From assembly GCF_046736045.1 (NCBI RefSeq), contig NZ_CP177134.1, forward strand, positions 3,162,001 to 3,226,000: DNA of 64,000 bases. Direction: 5' to 3'. Numbering within the stretch: the stretch's first letter is position 1; each line of letters opens with the position of its first letter. Positions 9,117 to 17,292 of this stretch are shown in pieces. This stretch comes from Leptospira_A sp046736045 (GTDB lineage Bacteria; Spirochaetota; Leptospiria; Leptospirales; Leptospiraceae). Below the pieces are notes generated by a model, which ran no database searches, was not told the DNA's origin, and saw only the letters and a program-made list of their open reading frames with translations. The position numbers and the translations under genes are program-made.

Positions 9117-11075
9117 TTAAATTGGGTTTCCTTTGGGGAGGATGTCGTCGTCATCGTGATCAACATGCTCTAACTCGTCTAAGTCTTCATCTAAAGGATC
9201 TGATTCCTGCTGGCTGGAGGCCGCCGCAGAACTCGCAACAGGCGGTATTGCGGTAGAAGCGGATTCCGTTTGTCCTATGGAAAGGCTTGATCCATCAAGA
9301 TCCGGGTCTTCTCCAGGGTTTTCCTGAACTTCCATTCCGAAAGATTCTTTCATTTGTTCGGGAGTGAGTTCAACAAGCCCGCCGTATAAATCTCCCGATT
9401 CAACACGATCAAATAGTGCAAGTGCGAAACAATAAGCTTCCATTACGCATTGTTTGATCGGTTTTTTGTTCAATCGTTTGCGGGATTCCATAGTATCGAA
9501 AGTGATCACATCATTCATATTGACTATGATCTCTTTTTTTGATTTCATATCTTTGATGAGATCGAGCAAAATGTCTCTGGACTTTTGCGCGAATTCTTTG
9601 ATTCCCATCCGAACCGTTCTGGATTGGCCGGTACGTTTTTGTTCAATGGTAGTTAGTTTTTTAGATGCTTCAATATAATTGGCACCCGGGTTTGCTTTGT
9701 GTTTTTGCAATTCCCGAATCACGTCCAGATAGATCCGATACTGATCCGTAACGGGTCTTGTGGATTCATAAATATCCAACATCTTCTGACGGTAATCGAT
9801 TTTGACTCCGTTCATATGAACCAGTTTCAAATCGATTTTTTTTGTAGTTAGTACGAAAGAATATTCATCATCGAATTCTCTGAAGTAAAAATAAGAGAGC
9901 AAAACTTTATCGGAGTCCGGAACAAAACCATACTCATTCTTAGGATCGAACTTTTTACGAAGTTTGGCGATGGAATACATATTCATCAACCGAAGACCGT
10001 AAGCTTCTTCTTTGGAAAGGGAAACAGTTTCTTTCTCGTCTTCCTTCGCTTTTTCTTTCTCTTCTTCTTGTTTTTTTGCTTCTTCCGCTTTTGCTTTAGG
10101 ATCTACTCCTCCGGGAACATTTTCCCCTGCCTTTCTTTGACCCGGTCTGTCTTCGGGATTGATTCCCAAAAGAGATTCCATATAACGGGAAACAAGTGGG
10201 ATATTTTTATTTTCCGAACGAATGACTACCAAATATAGTTTTTCAAAAAAAGTATTGAATAATGTATCAATCTCTTGGGATATTTTCCTTTTTTTTGAAG
10301 CATAAATCAATGCAGGTTTGTTTTCGATTTTTTGCATTTCATCATAAGCTTGTAAAAAGGATTTTTTCAATGTCTCCTGATAAGGATACAAAATGTACAT
10401 CTTTTTAAAAAGATTGTAGATGGGAGTTTTCACTCTTTCTATTGCAACGGGGGATTCGGGTGCGACAAGGATCGGTTCGGTAATGTCTGTTAATTCAGGG
10501 CCGTTGTACAATTTTTGACACATTGCAATCAACTCGACAAGCAAAGGATTGATCTTGTCCAACTTTGCAGATAAGCCGGGAGATATGGAAGGATTTCCTA
10601 AAATTTCCGTAGCACTATAATTGCACTCGATTAACGCCTGTTTGCCTTTAGTGCTAAACTCATGCATAAAAGAGGGGATCAAATCACTGGAACCGAAAGT
10701 TGTAACTCTTCCCATCCAACATTTTAATTTTACTGAAAATCTTGCGATGAAACTGGAAATTTCTTTTTCGTATTCGAGTCTGGGATCTGAGCCCGGTTTG
10801 TTATCACTTCCGCCCGAATTGGATTTGGAATCCCTTCCCGATCCGCCGCCGGATCTTGATCTGGATTTTCCATCATCACCGGTACCGCGTGAAACAGTGC
10901 TTTGGCGAACTTTAGGTTCCTGACGATTACGTTTGTTTTCTTCTTCTTTTGGATCTGGTTTTTCTTTTAAAACCTCACCGCCGGCACTGACAAACTTGTT
11001 GAACATGTCCTTTCTGGCGGAATCATCCAGGCGATTTACGCCGATTGAGCGTTTTGTATTATCGAATTCTGGCAT
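9117..11075 (-). CDS. Large protein of unknown function with disordered ends
   Basis: A 652-aa protein I do not recognise. Residues 1-110 are charged and low in complexity, with a Ser/Gly/Arg-rich tract, and look disordered. Residues about 110-310 are predicted helical, followed by a Lys/Glu/Ala-rich probable coiled coil near 325-350. Residues about 355-590 look like a folded domain with alternating helices and strands. The last 40 residues are very acidic (ELEHVDHDDDD). There is no signal peptide or membrane segment, so it is probably cytoplasmic. It is followed after 2 bases by the nitrilase-like gene and is divergent from the MoxR gene across 151 bases. Confidence 0.8.
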   Translation of the reverse strand: MPEFDNTKRSIGVNRLDDSARKDMFNKFVSAGGEVLKEKPDPKEEENKRNRQEPKVRQSTVSRGTGDDGKSRSRSGGGSGRDSKSNSGGSDNKPGSDPRLEYEKEISSFIARFSVKLKCWMGRVTTFGSSDLIPSFMHEFSTKGKQALIECNYSATEILGNPSISPGLSAKLDKINPLLVELIAMCQKLYNGPELTDITEPILVAPESPVAIERVKTPIYNLFKKMYILYPYQETLKKSFLQAYDEMQKIENKPALIYASKKRKISQEIDTLFNTFFEKLYLVVIRSENKNIPLVSRYMESLLGINPEDRPGQRKAGENVPGGVDPKAKAEEAKKQEEEKEKAKEDEKETVSLSKEEAYGLRLMNMYSIAKLRKKFDPKNEYGFVPDSDKVLLSYFYFREFDDEYSFVLTTKKIDLKLVHMNGVKIDYRQKMLDIYESTRPVTDQYRIYLDVIRELQKHKANPGANYIEASKKLTTIEQKRTGQSRTVRMGIKEFAQKSRDILLDLIKDMKSKKEIIVNMNDVITFDTMESRKRLNKKPIKQCVMEAYCFALALFDRVESGDLYGGLVELTPEQMKESFGMEVQENPGEDPDLDGSSLSIGQTESASTAIPPVASSAAASSQQESDPLDEDLDELEHVDHDDDDILPKGNPI

Positions 11076-11226
11076 ATATATAATTTCGAACCCTTTACTA
11101 GATTAGAGAATTCAATTTCTAACAAAAAGCAATTTTTAATGGATAAATCCCTAAATTCTGGATAAATGGAGACTAGAACACGTAGAAACACGGTTCGAAC
11201 CAATCTCTATCCCGAAGGCAGAAGAA

Positions 11227-12018
11227 ATGGCTGATTATATTCTTTCCGATGAACTCAAAGAAGCAGTTTTAGTTGCAGAAATTACACAAAGACCTCTTCT
11301 TTTAAAAGGGGAACCCGGCACCGGAAAAACTCTACTTGCGACCTACGTCGCCGAATCCAAAAAGCTACCTTTTTATCGTTGGCATATCAAGTCGACCAGT
11401 CTCGCCAAAGAAGGACTTTATTTTTATGATGCGGTTTCGAGACTGAATGATTCCCGTTTTTCTGATGAAGAAACCAAATTGAGAGTCAGGGAAGTGAAAA
11501 ATTACATTCAGCTAGGCGCATTGGGAGAGGCATTTTCTTTTCCCAAACGATCTGTCGTACTCATTGATGAAATAGACAAGGCAGATATCGAATTTCCGAA
11601 CGATTTGCTTTTGGAACTGGACAAAATGGAGTTTTTCATTCCCGAAACCAAAGAGCACATCATCGCAAAAGAGAGACCGCTTGTCATCATTACATCGAAT
11701 AACGAAAAAGAACTTCCGGATGCATTTTTAAGAAGATGTATCTTTCATTATATCGAATTTCCAAAACGTGAAACGATGAAAGACATTGTTCACGCACATT
11801 TTCCGAAAATTGAAACAGAGTTTTTGGAGAAGGCACTTGCGATGTTCTATTCCATCCGACGCATTGAAAGCCTTCGTAAAAAACCATCCACAAGCGAACT
11901 TTTGGATTGGATTCAGGTTTTGCTCCATTCCGGAGAAAAGTTGGATTCGGGCACAACCATTCCTTTTGCAGGGACTTTGTTCAAATCGGAAGACGATCAT
12001 AGGGTTCACCTAAACTAA
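11227..12018 (+). CDS. MoxR-type AAA+ ATPase
   Basis: A 263-aa AAA+ ATPase of the MoxR class, which usually acts as a chaperone with a VWA-domain partner. Walker A GEPGTGKT is near residue 28, Walker B VVLIDEIDK near residue 113, sensor 1 IITSNNE near residue 155 and an arginine-finger-like FLRRC follows. It is short for the class, ending soon after the lid. A VWA gene follows after 6 bases, the classic MoxR-VWA pairing. A 22-codon reading frame starting at 11166 ends across this gene's ATG; it could be a coupled leader or chance. Upstream lies a direct repeat GGATAAAT at 11141 and 11160. Confidence 0.88.
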   Translation: MADYILSDELKEAVLVAEITQRPLLLKGEPGTGKTLLATYVAESKKLPFYRWHIKSTSLAKEGLYFYDAVSRLNDSRFSDEETKLRVREVKNYIQLGALGEAFSFPKRSVVLIDEIDKADIEFPNDLLLELDKMEFFIPETKEHIIAKERPLVIITSNNEKELPDAFLRRCIFHYIEFPKRETMKDIVHAHFPKIETEFLEKALAMFYSIRRIESLRKKPSTSELLDWIQVLLHSGEKLDSGTTIPFAGTLFKSEDDHRVHLN

Positions 12019-12024
12019 GTTATT

Positions 12025-13236
12025 ATGTTTTTAAATCTGTTTTATACTTTGAGAAACGAGTCTGTTCCCTGTTCAACGGGAGAGTTGTTATCGTTTCTTA
12101 TTTCTTTGCAAAAACTGACTGACCCGGCCGGATATATTTCCATGGATACTCTTTACCGGGTGGGGCGTTTGAATTTTGCAAAAGATGTAAAGTATTACGA
12201 CGGATATGATTTGGCTTTCTCAAAAACATTCGGTGGACTTTCCGAAATCAGAATTCCTTTCCGGGAGTCACTTCTCGAATGGCTGGAAGAAAAAGCGGAT
12301 AAAATCCTAAGCCAGGAACAAAAAGACAATGCGCCTCATCTTTCCATGGAACAGGTATTAGAGGAACTTAAAAAAAGATTAGAGGAACAAAAAGGCCGCC
12401 ATGACGGAGGCAATAAATGGGTAGGCACTTCAGGAACTTCTCCTTTCGGAAATTCAGGATTCAACCAGAACGGATTGAGCATAGGAGGAGACATGGAAGG
12501 AAAAGGGCCTCGCACGGGAGTCGGTCTCTGGACGGAAAGAAATTATCGTGCCTACAGAGAAGATGAAATCCTTGATACACGTTCCATTCAGATTGCACTG
12601 AAAGAAATCCGTGTTTTACAAAAAGAAGGCCGAAAAGAAATTAACATCGATAAGACGGTGAAAAGAACCTGTGAAAATGCGGGTGATATCGAGATCATTG
12701 AAGAGAGAACCAGGAAAAACGCACTCCGACTCGTTCTGATCTTGGACATCGGTGGAAGCATGACGCCTCATTCGGAAAGAGTGAGTAAACTTTTCAGTGC
12801 CAGTAGAAGTCTTTATCATTTCAAAGAAGTGCATAACTTTTTCTTTCATAATATTTTTCATGATCGTTTGTATGAAACGCATGAATTTAGCAAAAGCATC
12901 TCTCTGAAACATTTCGAAGAAAAATTCAGAAAGAACACAAAACTTATTTTCGTAGGTGATGCGTATATGGCTCCTTACGAACTGATGAGTGCACCTTATA
13001 ATCCTTATTCCTATCACAGGGACAGTCCCGAGGAAAAAAACAGAAAACGAAAAAGCGGATTGGATTCCCTAAAGGAGTTGATTGAAAAATTTCCTGATTC
13101 CATTTGGTTGAATCCTGAACCGAAAAAATTTTGGACCGCTCCTACCATTCAGGCGATAGAAGATGTAGTTTCCATGTATCCTCTTACCATTGATGGAATC
13201 CGTAAATCAGTCAGAAAATTATTGGGGAAATCATAG
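12025..13236 (+). CDS. VWA-domain protein, CoxE-like partner of the MoxR ATPase
   Basis: A 403-aa cytoplasmic protein with a C-terminal von Willebrand A-like domain (about residues 235-400). The metal-ion-dependent adhesion site begins LDIGGSM near residue 243, so the usual first serine of DxSxS is glycine; the DxGGSM form is also met in this branch of VWA proteins. The N-terminal half is helical with a Gly-rich linker around residues 130-160. No signal peptide. It follows the MoxR gene by 6 bases, and such pairs generally act together in assembling or remodelling target proteins or metal sites; the target here is unknown. Confidence 0.82.
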   Translation: MFLNLFYTLRNESVPCSTGELLSFLISLQKLTDPAGYISMDTLYRVGRLNFAKDVKYYDGYDLAFSKTFGGLSEIRIPFRESLLEWLEEKADKILSQEQKDNAPHLSMEQVLEELKKRLEEQKGRHDGGNKWVGTSGTSPFGNSGFNQNGLSIGGDMEGKGPRTGVGLWTERNYRAYREDEILDTRSIQIALKEIRVLQKEGRKEINIDKTVKRTCENAGDIEIIEERTRKNALRLVLILDIGGSMTPHSERVSKLFSASRSLYHFKEVHNFFFHNIFHDRLYETHEFSKSISLKHFEEKFRKNTKLIFVGDAYMAPYELMSAPYNPYSYHRDSPEEKNRKRKSGLDSLKELIEKFPDSIWLNPEPKKFWTAPTIQAIEDVVSMYPLTIDGIRKSVRKLLGKS

Positions 13237-13295
13237 TCAGGAAACTAAGCGTTCCTTGATTTAGTGATCTGAATTGTCGTTAATAAAGAGACAAT

Positions 13296-14642
13296 ATGGC
13301 ATCATTTCTGAATTTTTCCAGCCTGATCATGCTTCTGATCAATATTGCCACTCTTGTATTTTATTATTCCTTCTATCGATTTCATTTTTACCGTCATACC
13401 GAATCTTTTTTACATTATACAGCGATTGCATTTTCATTTTTCAGCGTAGGTACCGCACTCGCATTGCAAGCATTAGTTCTGATGGTCAATCCTTATCCGG
13501 GGCATGAATTCAAAGCCATTGTACTCTCAGGAACAATCGAAGAATTTTCAAAATTACTGGGAATCTATCTTTTCTTTCGAAAAAACCAGGATGAGTTTAC
13601 AGTAACGGATGGAATTTTTTACGGACTGGTTTTGGGAGGAGGATTCGGGCTATTGGAAAATATTCTTTATTTTATCGATTCCGGGCTTTGGTCTCAAGTA
13701 CTCAGATCCATTACTGCACTGCCAATCCATATGATCAACGGCGGACTTGTAGGAGCCTTCCTGATGATCTTTTTATTTTCAGGAAATCAGATTTATCGTT
13801 TTCTCAGACTTTTGATTGGAATCGGTTTCTGCATTTCCATACACGCCCTATACAATTATTCCTTATTCACTGACTCGGGGATCATTGCCGTTTTACCATT
13901 TTGTATTTTGGTTTTGTTTTTTGTTCTTGAAGTAACAATTGCTAAATCAAGAATCCTTCTTCCCGGTTATGTATTGAAACTTATGAATATGACCGTTGAA
14001 GAATATGAAATATTGAGCAGACACAACAGACATGAAGGTTGGATACAGAATGTACAAAAACATACCTTGGACAACCATATCAGCTTGTTTCAGATCCCGA
14101 GCCTGCGAATCGGTTTATTGACCGCATTTTTTCTGGTTCCCTCTATTGTTTCGATTCTTGTATTGATTTATCATCCGGAATTCATCACCCATACATTTAC
14201 CGATTTGGAAATCAAAGATTATTTCGCATTATTTGTCATTTACCCTGCTGTGTTGGGAGTTATGTTTTTTTTCGGAGGAGTTTTGAATCCTTACTTTTTC
14301 AGGGATAGGATGCTTGCAGTACCTTTGTTCGGATCCGTAGATTTGAAATTAGGTGATGAGGAAGAAAACACGGCTTTGTTTCATATCTATCTGAATAAAT
14401 TCTATATTCCTGTTTCACAAATTTATCCGCCAAACACCAAAGTGGTATTTGATTTATGGGTTGGAGTCACTTGTTATAGGAACATCTCCGGTAAAATCCT
14501 ATGGAGTAAGGAAAATACGGAAGGGAATTGCGGAGCTATGTGTGAAACGGATTCGCTGGAATGGAAATATTTGGCCCATTGGACGTTGGTACGGACACGC
14601 CAGAATTTAAAGAATCTGTTTGTTAGAAAAAGTTCGAACTAA
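13296..14642 (+). CDS. PrsW-family intramembrane protease
   Basis: A 448-aa multi-pass membrane protein. About eight hydrophobic segments span residues 5-240, and the PrsW signature is present: GTIEEFSK (EExxK type, near residue 80), GGFGLLENILY near residue 110, and a histidine in PIHMINGG near residue 148. PrsW-type proteases cleave membrane anti-sigma factors. After the protease core comes another pair of membrane segments (about residues 275-335) and a soluble C-terminal tail, which is longer than Bacillus PrsW. A nearby target was not identified. Starts 59 bases after the VWA gene, preceded by AAAGAG. Confidence 0.8.
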   Translation: MASFLNFSSLIMLLINIATLVFYYSFYRFHFYRHTESFLHYTAIAFSFFSVGTALALQALVLMVNPYPGHEFKAIVLSGTIEEFSKLLGIYLFFRKNQDEFTVTDGIFYGLVLGGGFGLLENILYFIDSGLWSQVLRSITALPIHMINGGLVGAFLMIFLFSGNQIYRFLRLLIGIGFCISIHALYNYSLFTDSGIIAVLPFCILVLFFVLEVTIAKSRILLPGYVLKLMNMTVEEYEILSRHNRHEGWIQNVQKHTLDNHISLFQIPSLRIGLLTAFFLVPSIVSILVLIYHPEFITHTFTDLEIKDYFALFVIYPAVLGVMFFFGGVLNPYFFRDRMLAVPLFGSVDLKLGDEEENTALFHIYLNKFYIPVSQIYPPNTKVVFDLWVGVTCYRNISGKILWSKENTEGNCGAMCETDSLEWKYLAHWTLVRTRQNLKNLFVRKSSN

Positions 14643-15700
14643 AATCGAGATTCGATTTCAATCGTGTATTGAATCTGTTCTTTGGCGGAAACTCCACCAT
14701 AACTTTGGTTTTGCGGAACTGCTCCGGCTTTTGCATCTGCTTTCAGCCAAACGGAACCGGTGTTCCCGTCTTTCGATTCCATTTGTCCTATATAAAAATT
14801 ATCAATGAGAGTATAAGCCAAGACTCCGATCAAAAGACCACTGTACATTTGAAATCTTTGGTTGTGAAAATCATATCTGTCGGTAGAAAGAACATTACTC
14901 ACTACATAAACTCTACCATCCGGTCCGGGGATAAATTCCTGACTGGAATTGATGGATTGTACGGACTGATTGTATTCATAAATCATTCCCAGCACGGAAA
15001 CTGCTGCAGCTCCGAAAAGGAAAGTAGCCTTGCCATATTTTTTTTCATTCAGAGATTTATAACCTGGCACTAATTTCACGGAATTCGTTGTTAAAAATTC
15101 TTTGATTTTATTTTTTTTGGGGATTGAAAAAGTTTCGAAATCTTCCAATGCAATGAGCATTGTATTTTTATTTTTGTCGTCGGAAACTAGTTCCAATTGA
15201 TTTTCTTGAAATGATTTTAAATTCGCAAAACCTGAAAAGTTTTTGGTCTTCCAGAATCCGAACGTACCCGGTTCCAAAAACCGAATGATTTCAGTCCCCG
15301 AAACATTTTTTATAGTTAAAACTTCGATCATCGGAACGGGAAGGAATTCCAGTTGGAGAGGGGTATCCTGGTAGGAAAAAGAGATTCTTTCCCCATTCAG
15401 TTTATGCAAAAACAAATCACATCTTTCCTTTCCCCAAGCTTTTGTAACCATACAAAAACCAACCCCATCATAACCGACTTCCACACCGATGACTTCTTCT
15501 AAAGGATATTTATTGACTTTGCCTTCTTCTTGCCATTCTAGCTGAGTAGTTGTAACAGTGAGTACACGCCCATTTCTGACTTCACCCGATTTTAACTTCA
15601 ATTTATCCGCAAAAGAAGGTACGGAAATGAAAAGAAAAATAGAGAAAACAATGCCCCAGTTCATTTTGCGGGAAAGATGTATTTGCGGAAGGTTTACCAA
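14639..15700 (-). CDS. Exported or membrane protein of unknown function with an SH3/LSm-like N-domain
   Basis: A 353-aa protein with an N-terminal signal segment (core IVFSIFLFISV, cleavage plausible after SFA). The next about 45 residues follow a LKLKSGEVRNGRV...YPLEEVIGVEV pattern, a small beta module often seen in spirochaete envelope proteins. Two further hydrophobic segments occur near residues 228-242 and 283-302. The start is uncertain: a TTG at 15700 gives the signal peptide Arg-Lys residues and has a purine-rich AGAGAAAAG ahead of it, whereas the ATG at 15664 would leave no positive charge. Ends by overlapping the convergent prsW-like stop by 4 bases. Function unknown. Confidence 0.72.
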   Translation of the reverse strand: MVNLPQIHLSRKMNWGIVFSIFLFISVPSFADKLKLKSGEVRNGRVLTVTTTQLEWQEEGKVNKYPLEEVIGVEVGYDGVGFCMVTKAWGKERCDLFLHKLNGERISFSYQDTPLQLEFLPVPMIEVLTIKNVSGTEIIRFLEPGTFGFWKTKNFSGFANLKSFQENQLELVSDDKNKNTMLIALEDFETFSIPKKNKIKEFLTTNSVKLVPGYKSLNEKKYGKATFLFGAAAVSVLGMIYEYNQSVQSINSSQEFIPGPDGRVYVVSNVLSTDRYDFHNQRFQMYSGLLIGVLAYTLIDNFYIGQMESKDGNTGSVWLKADAKAGAVPQNQSYGGVSAKEQIQYTIEIESRF

Positions 15701-15721
15701 AGTTGCTTTTCTCTATTTTAT

Positions 15722-15737
15722 GATAGATTTATCTATC
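15722..15737. promoter_or_regulatory. Inverted repeat between divergent genes
   Basis: GATAGAT-TT-ATCTATC, a perfect 7-bp inverted repeat with a 2-base spacer, lies in the 65-base gap between two divergent genes (the exported protein and the PP2C phosphatase). Its position suits an operator, but it is AT-rich and could be chance. Confidence 0.3.
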
Positions 15738-15765
15738 TAAATTATCGACAATATCATTAGCCGCC

Positions 15766-17292
15766 GTGACGAAAAGTAAAATCAAAACTACGAATTCTCT
15801 CCGATTTAAAATCGGTCTATTTTATACACTTTTAGCTCTTTTAAATATCATTTTTTTTACAGTGATGATATTCGAAAACCAATCGGATTTGCTTTTAAAA
15901 AATTTCCAATTTCAGTCTGAAAATTTAGCGAATACGATCCTTGCCGATTTGCAGAATATCGGAATTACCGAGGAAAAAGACGAAGTATTTGAAGTTTTTC
16001 GCAAAACGTTGAAGTTATACGATATAGAAAAATTTTTAATTTTCCAGGGTGACGGCAAGGTTTGGCTGGAAGAGCCGGAAAAAAAAGAGCCGACCCTCCA
16101 AGTTTCGGAAGCACTACTCAGAAAGTCAAAAGACGTTTCCGCAGACAAAGAAGGCAGTTTATTCAAATCACGCTATAATCTGGATCTCAATGAAAAGGAT
16201 TTCACTGTGGATTTTTTACTTCCCATCCATTCCAAAACAGGGGAAGAAATTTTTCTATTCACGCATTTTAATATCGCTTCGATCCAGGAAAGACTGAAAC
16301 AACTCTACATCCAGGTGGCTTATGCCGTGGTTTGGGGGGTGGTTTTCCATTTGATATTTGCCATTCTTGTCTATCGCGCGATTTTCAGAAGGGTTGATCT
16401 TTTGGACGCCGCTTCCAAAAAAATGGCCACAGGAGAATTAAAAACAAGGATTGATTGGAATTTCAAGAACGAAGATGAATTGGACAATTTAGGCCGCTCA
16501 TTCAACGGAATGGCAGAAGAAATTGAAACCAAGGTCAATACGATTACAAAATTGAACGATGAAATCGGTCAGGAATTGCAAATCGGCAAGGAAGTTCAGG
16601 AATTATTTTTACCATCTAACAAGAAATACAAACAATTCAAAATCGGAAAGGTTTACAGACCCATGAGGGAAGTATCCGGAGATATTTACCAATATTTTCA
16701 TTTTGAAGAAAAGGGCAAAAACGATACTTATTGTTTTTTTCTTGCGGATGCATCAGGACATGGAGTCTCCGCTGCCCTGGTAACAGTCGTTATGGCGATG
16801 TCTTTACAATCTATTGTCAAAGAAAACCATTCCCCCATTCACGCGATCAATAGTTTGGGAGAGGTTATTGCGAACAGATTGCAGGCTTCCTTTTTTGCAA
16901 CGGGAGTTTTCGTTGTTTTTAAAGAGCCCGGCAAAGTAAAATTCGTAAACGCAGGTCATAACGCTCCTTTTATCATCAGACCTTCCACAAAGGAAGTCAG
17001 ATACATTGATAGCTCGGGTCCACCGCTCGGGATGGGAGATGATATCAAATATTCATTGGATGAATTTCCCGTAGAGCCAGGTGACAAAATCATACTTTAT
17101 ACGGATGGAGTGGTGGAAACTCCCGTAAAAGAAGGTGGGCTTTTCGGTTTGGAAAGATTTGTAGAAATCGTTTTAAACAATATAGATGAATCCAATTCGG
17201 ACATTGTAGATAAAGCGATGGAAGAATTGGAACTGGCTCACGAAGAATACAAAGATGATGTGACTATGATTATCATTGAAGTACCGGAATGA
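15766..17292 (+). CDS. Membrane HAMP-PP2C (SpoIIE/RsbU-type) serine phosphatase
   Basis: A 508-aa sensor phosphatase. A membrane segment near residues 14-34, an extracytoplasmic sensor region of about 145 residues, a second membrane segment near 180-202, a HAMP domain (about 203-258) and a C-terminal PP2C domain (about 280-507). Metal-binding motifs are intact: EVSGDIY, LADASGHG, NAGHNAPF, YTDGVVE and YKDDVTM. Such proteins dephosphorylate STAS-type anti-sigma antagonists in response to a signal; one lies 1.6 kb downstream. The start is a GTG with no obvious ribosome-binding site. It overlaps the next gene by four bases. Confidence 0.9.
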   Translation: MTKSKIKTTNSLRFKIGLFYTLLALLNIIFFTVMIFENQSDLLLKNFQFQSENLANTILADLQNIGITEEKDEVFEVFRKTLKLYDIEKFLIFQGDGKVWLEEPEKKEPTLQVSEALLRKSKDVSADKEGSLFKSRYNLDLNEKDFTVDFLLPIHSKTGEEIFLFTHFNIASIQERLKQLYIQVAYAVVWGVVFHLIFAILVYRAIFRRVDLLDAASKKMATGELKTRIDWNFKNEDELDNLGRSFNGMAEEIETKVNTITKLNDEIGQELQIGKEVQELFLPSNKKYKQFKIGKVYRPMREVSGDIYQYFHFEEKGKNDTYCFFLADASGHGVSAALVTVVMAMSLQSIVKENHSPIHAINSLGEVIANRLQASFFATGVFVVFKEPGKVKFVNAGHNAPFIIRPSTKEVRYIDSSGPPLGMGDDIKYSLDEFPVEPGDKIILYTDGVVETPVKEGGLFGLERFVEIVLNNIDESNSDIVDKAMEELELAHEEYKDDVTMIIIEVPE

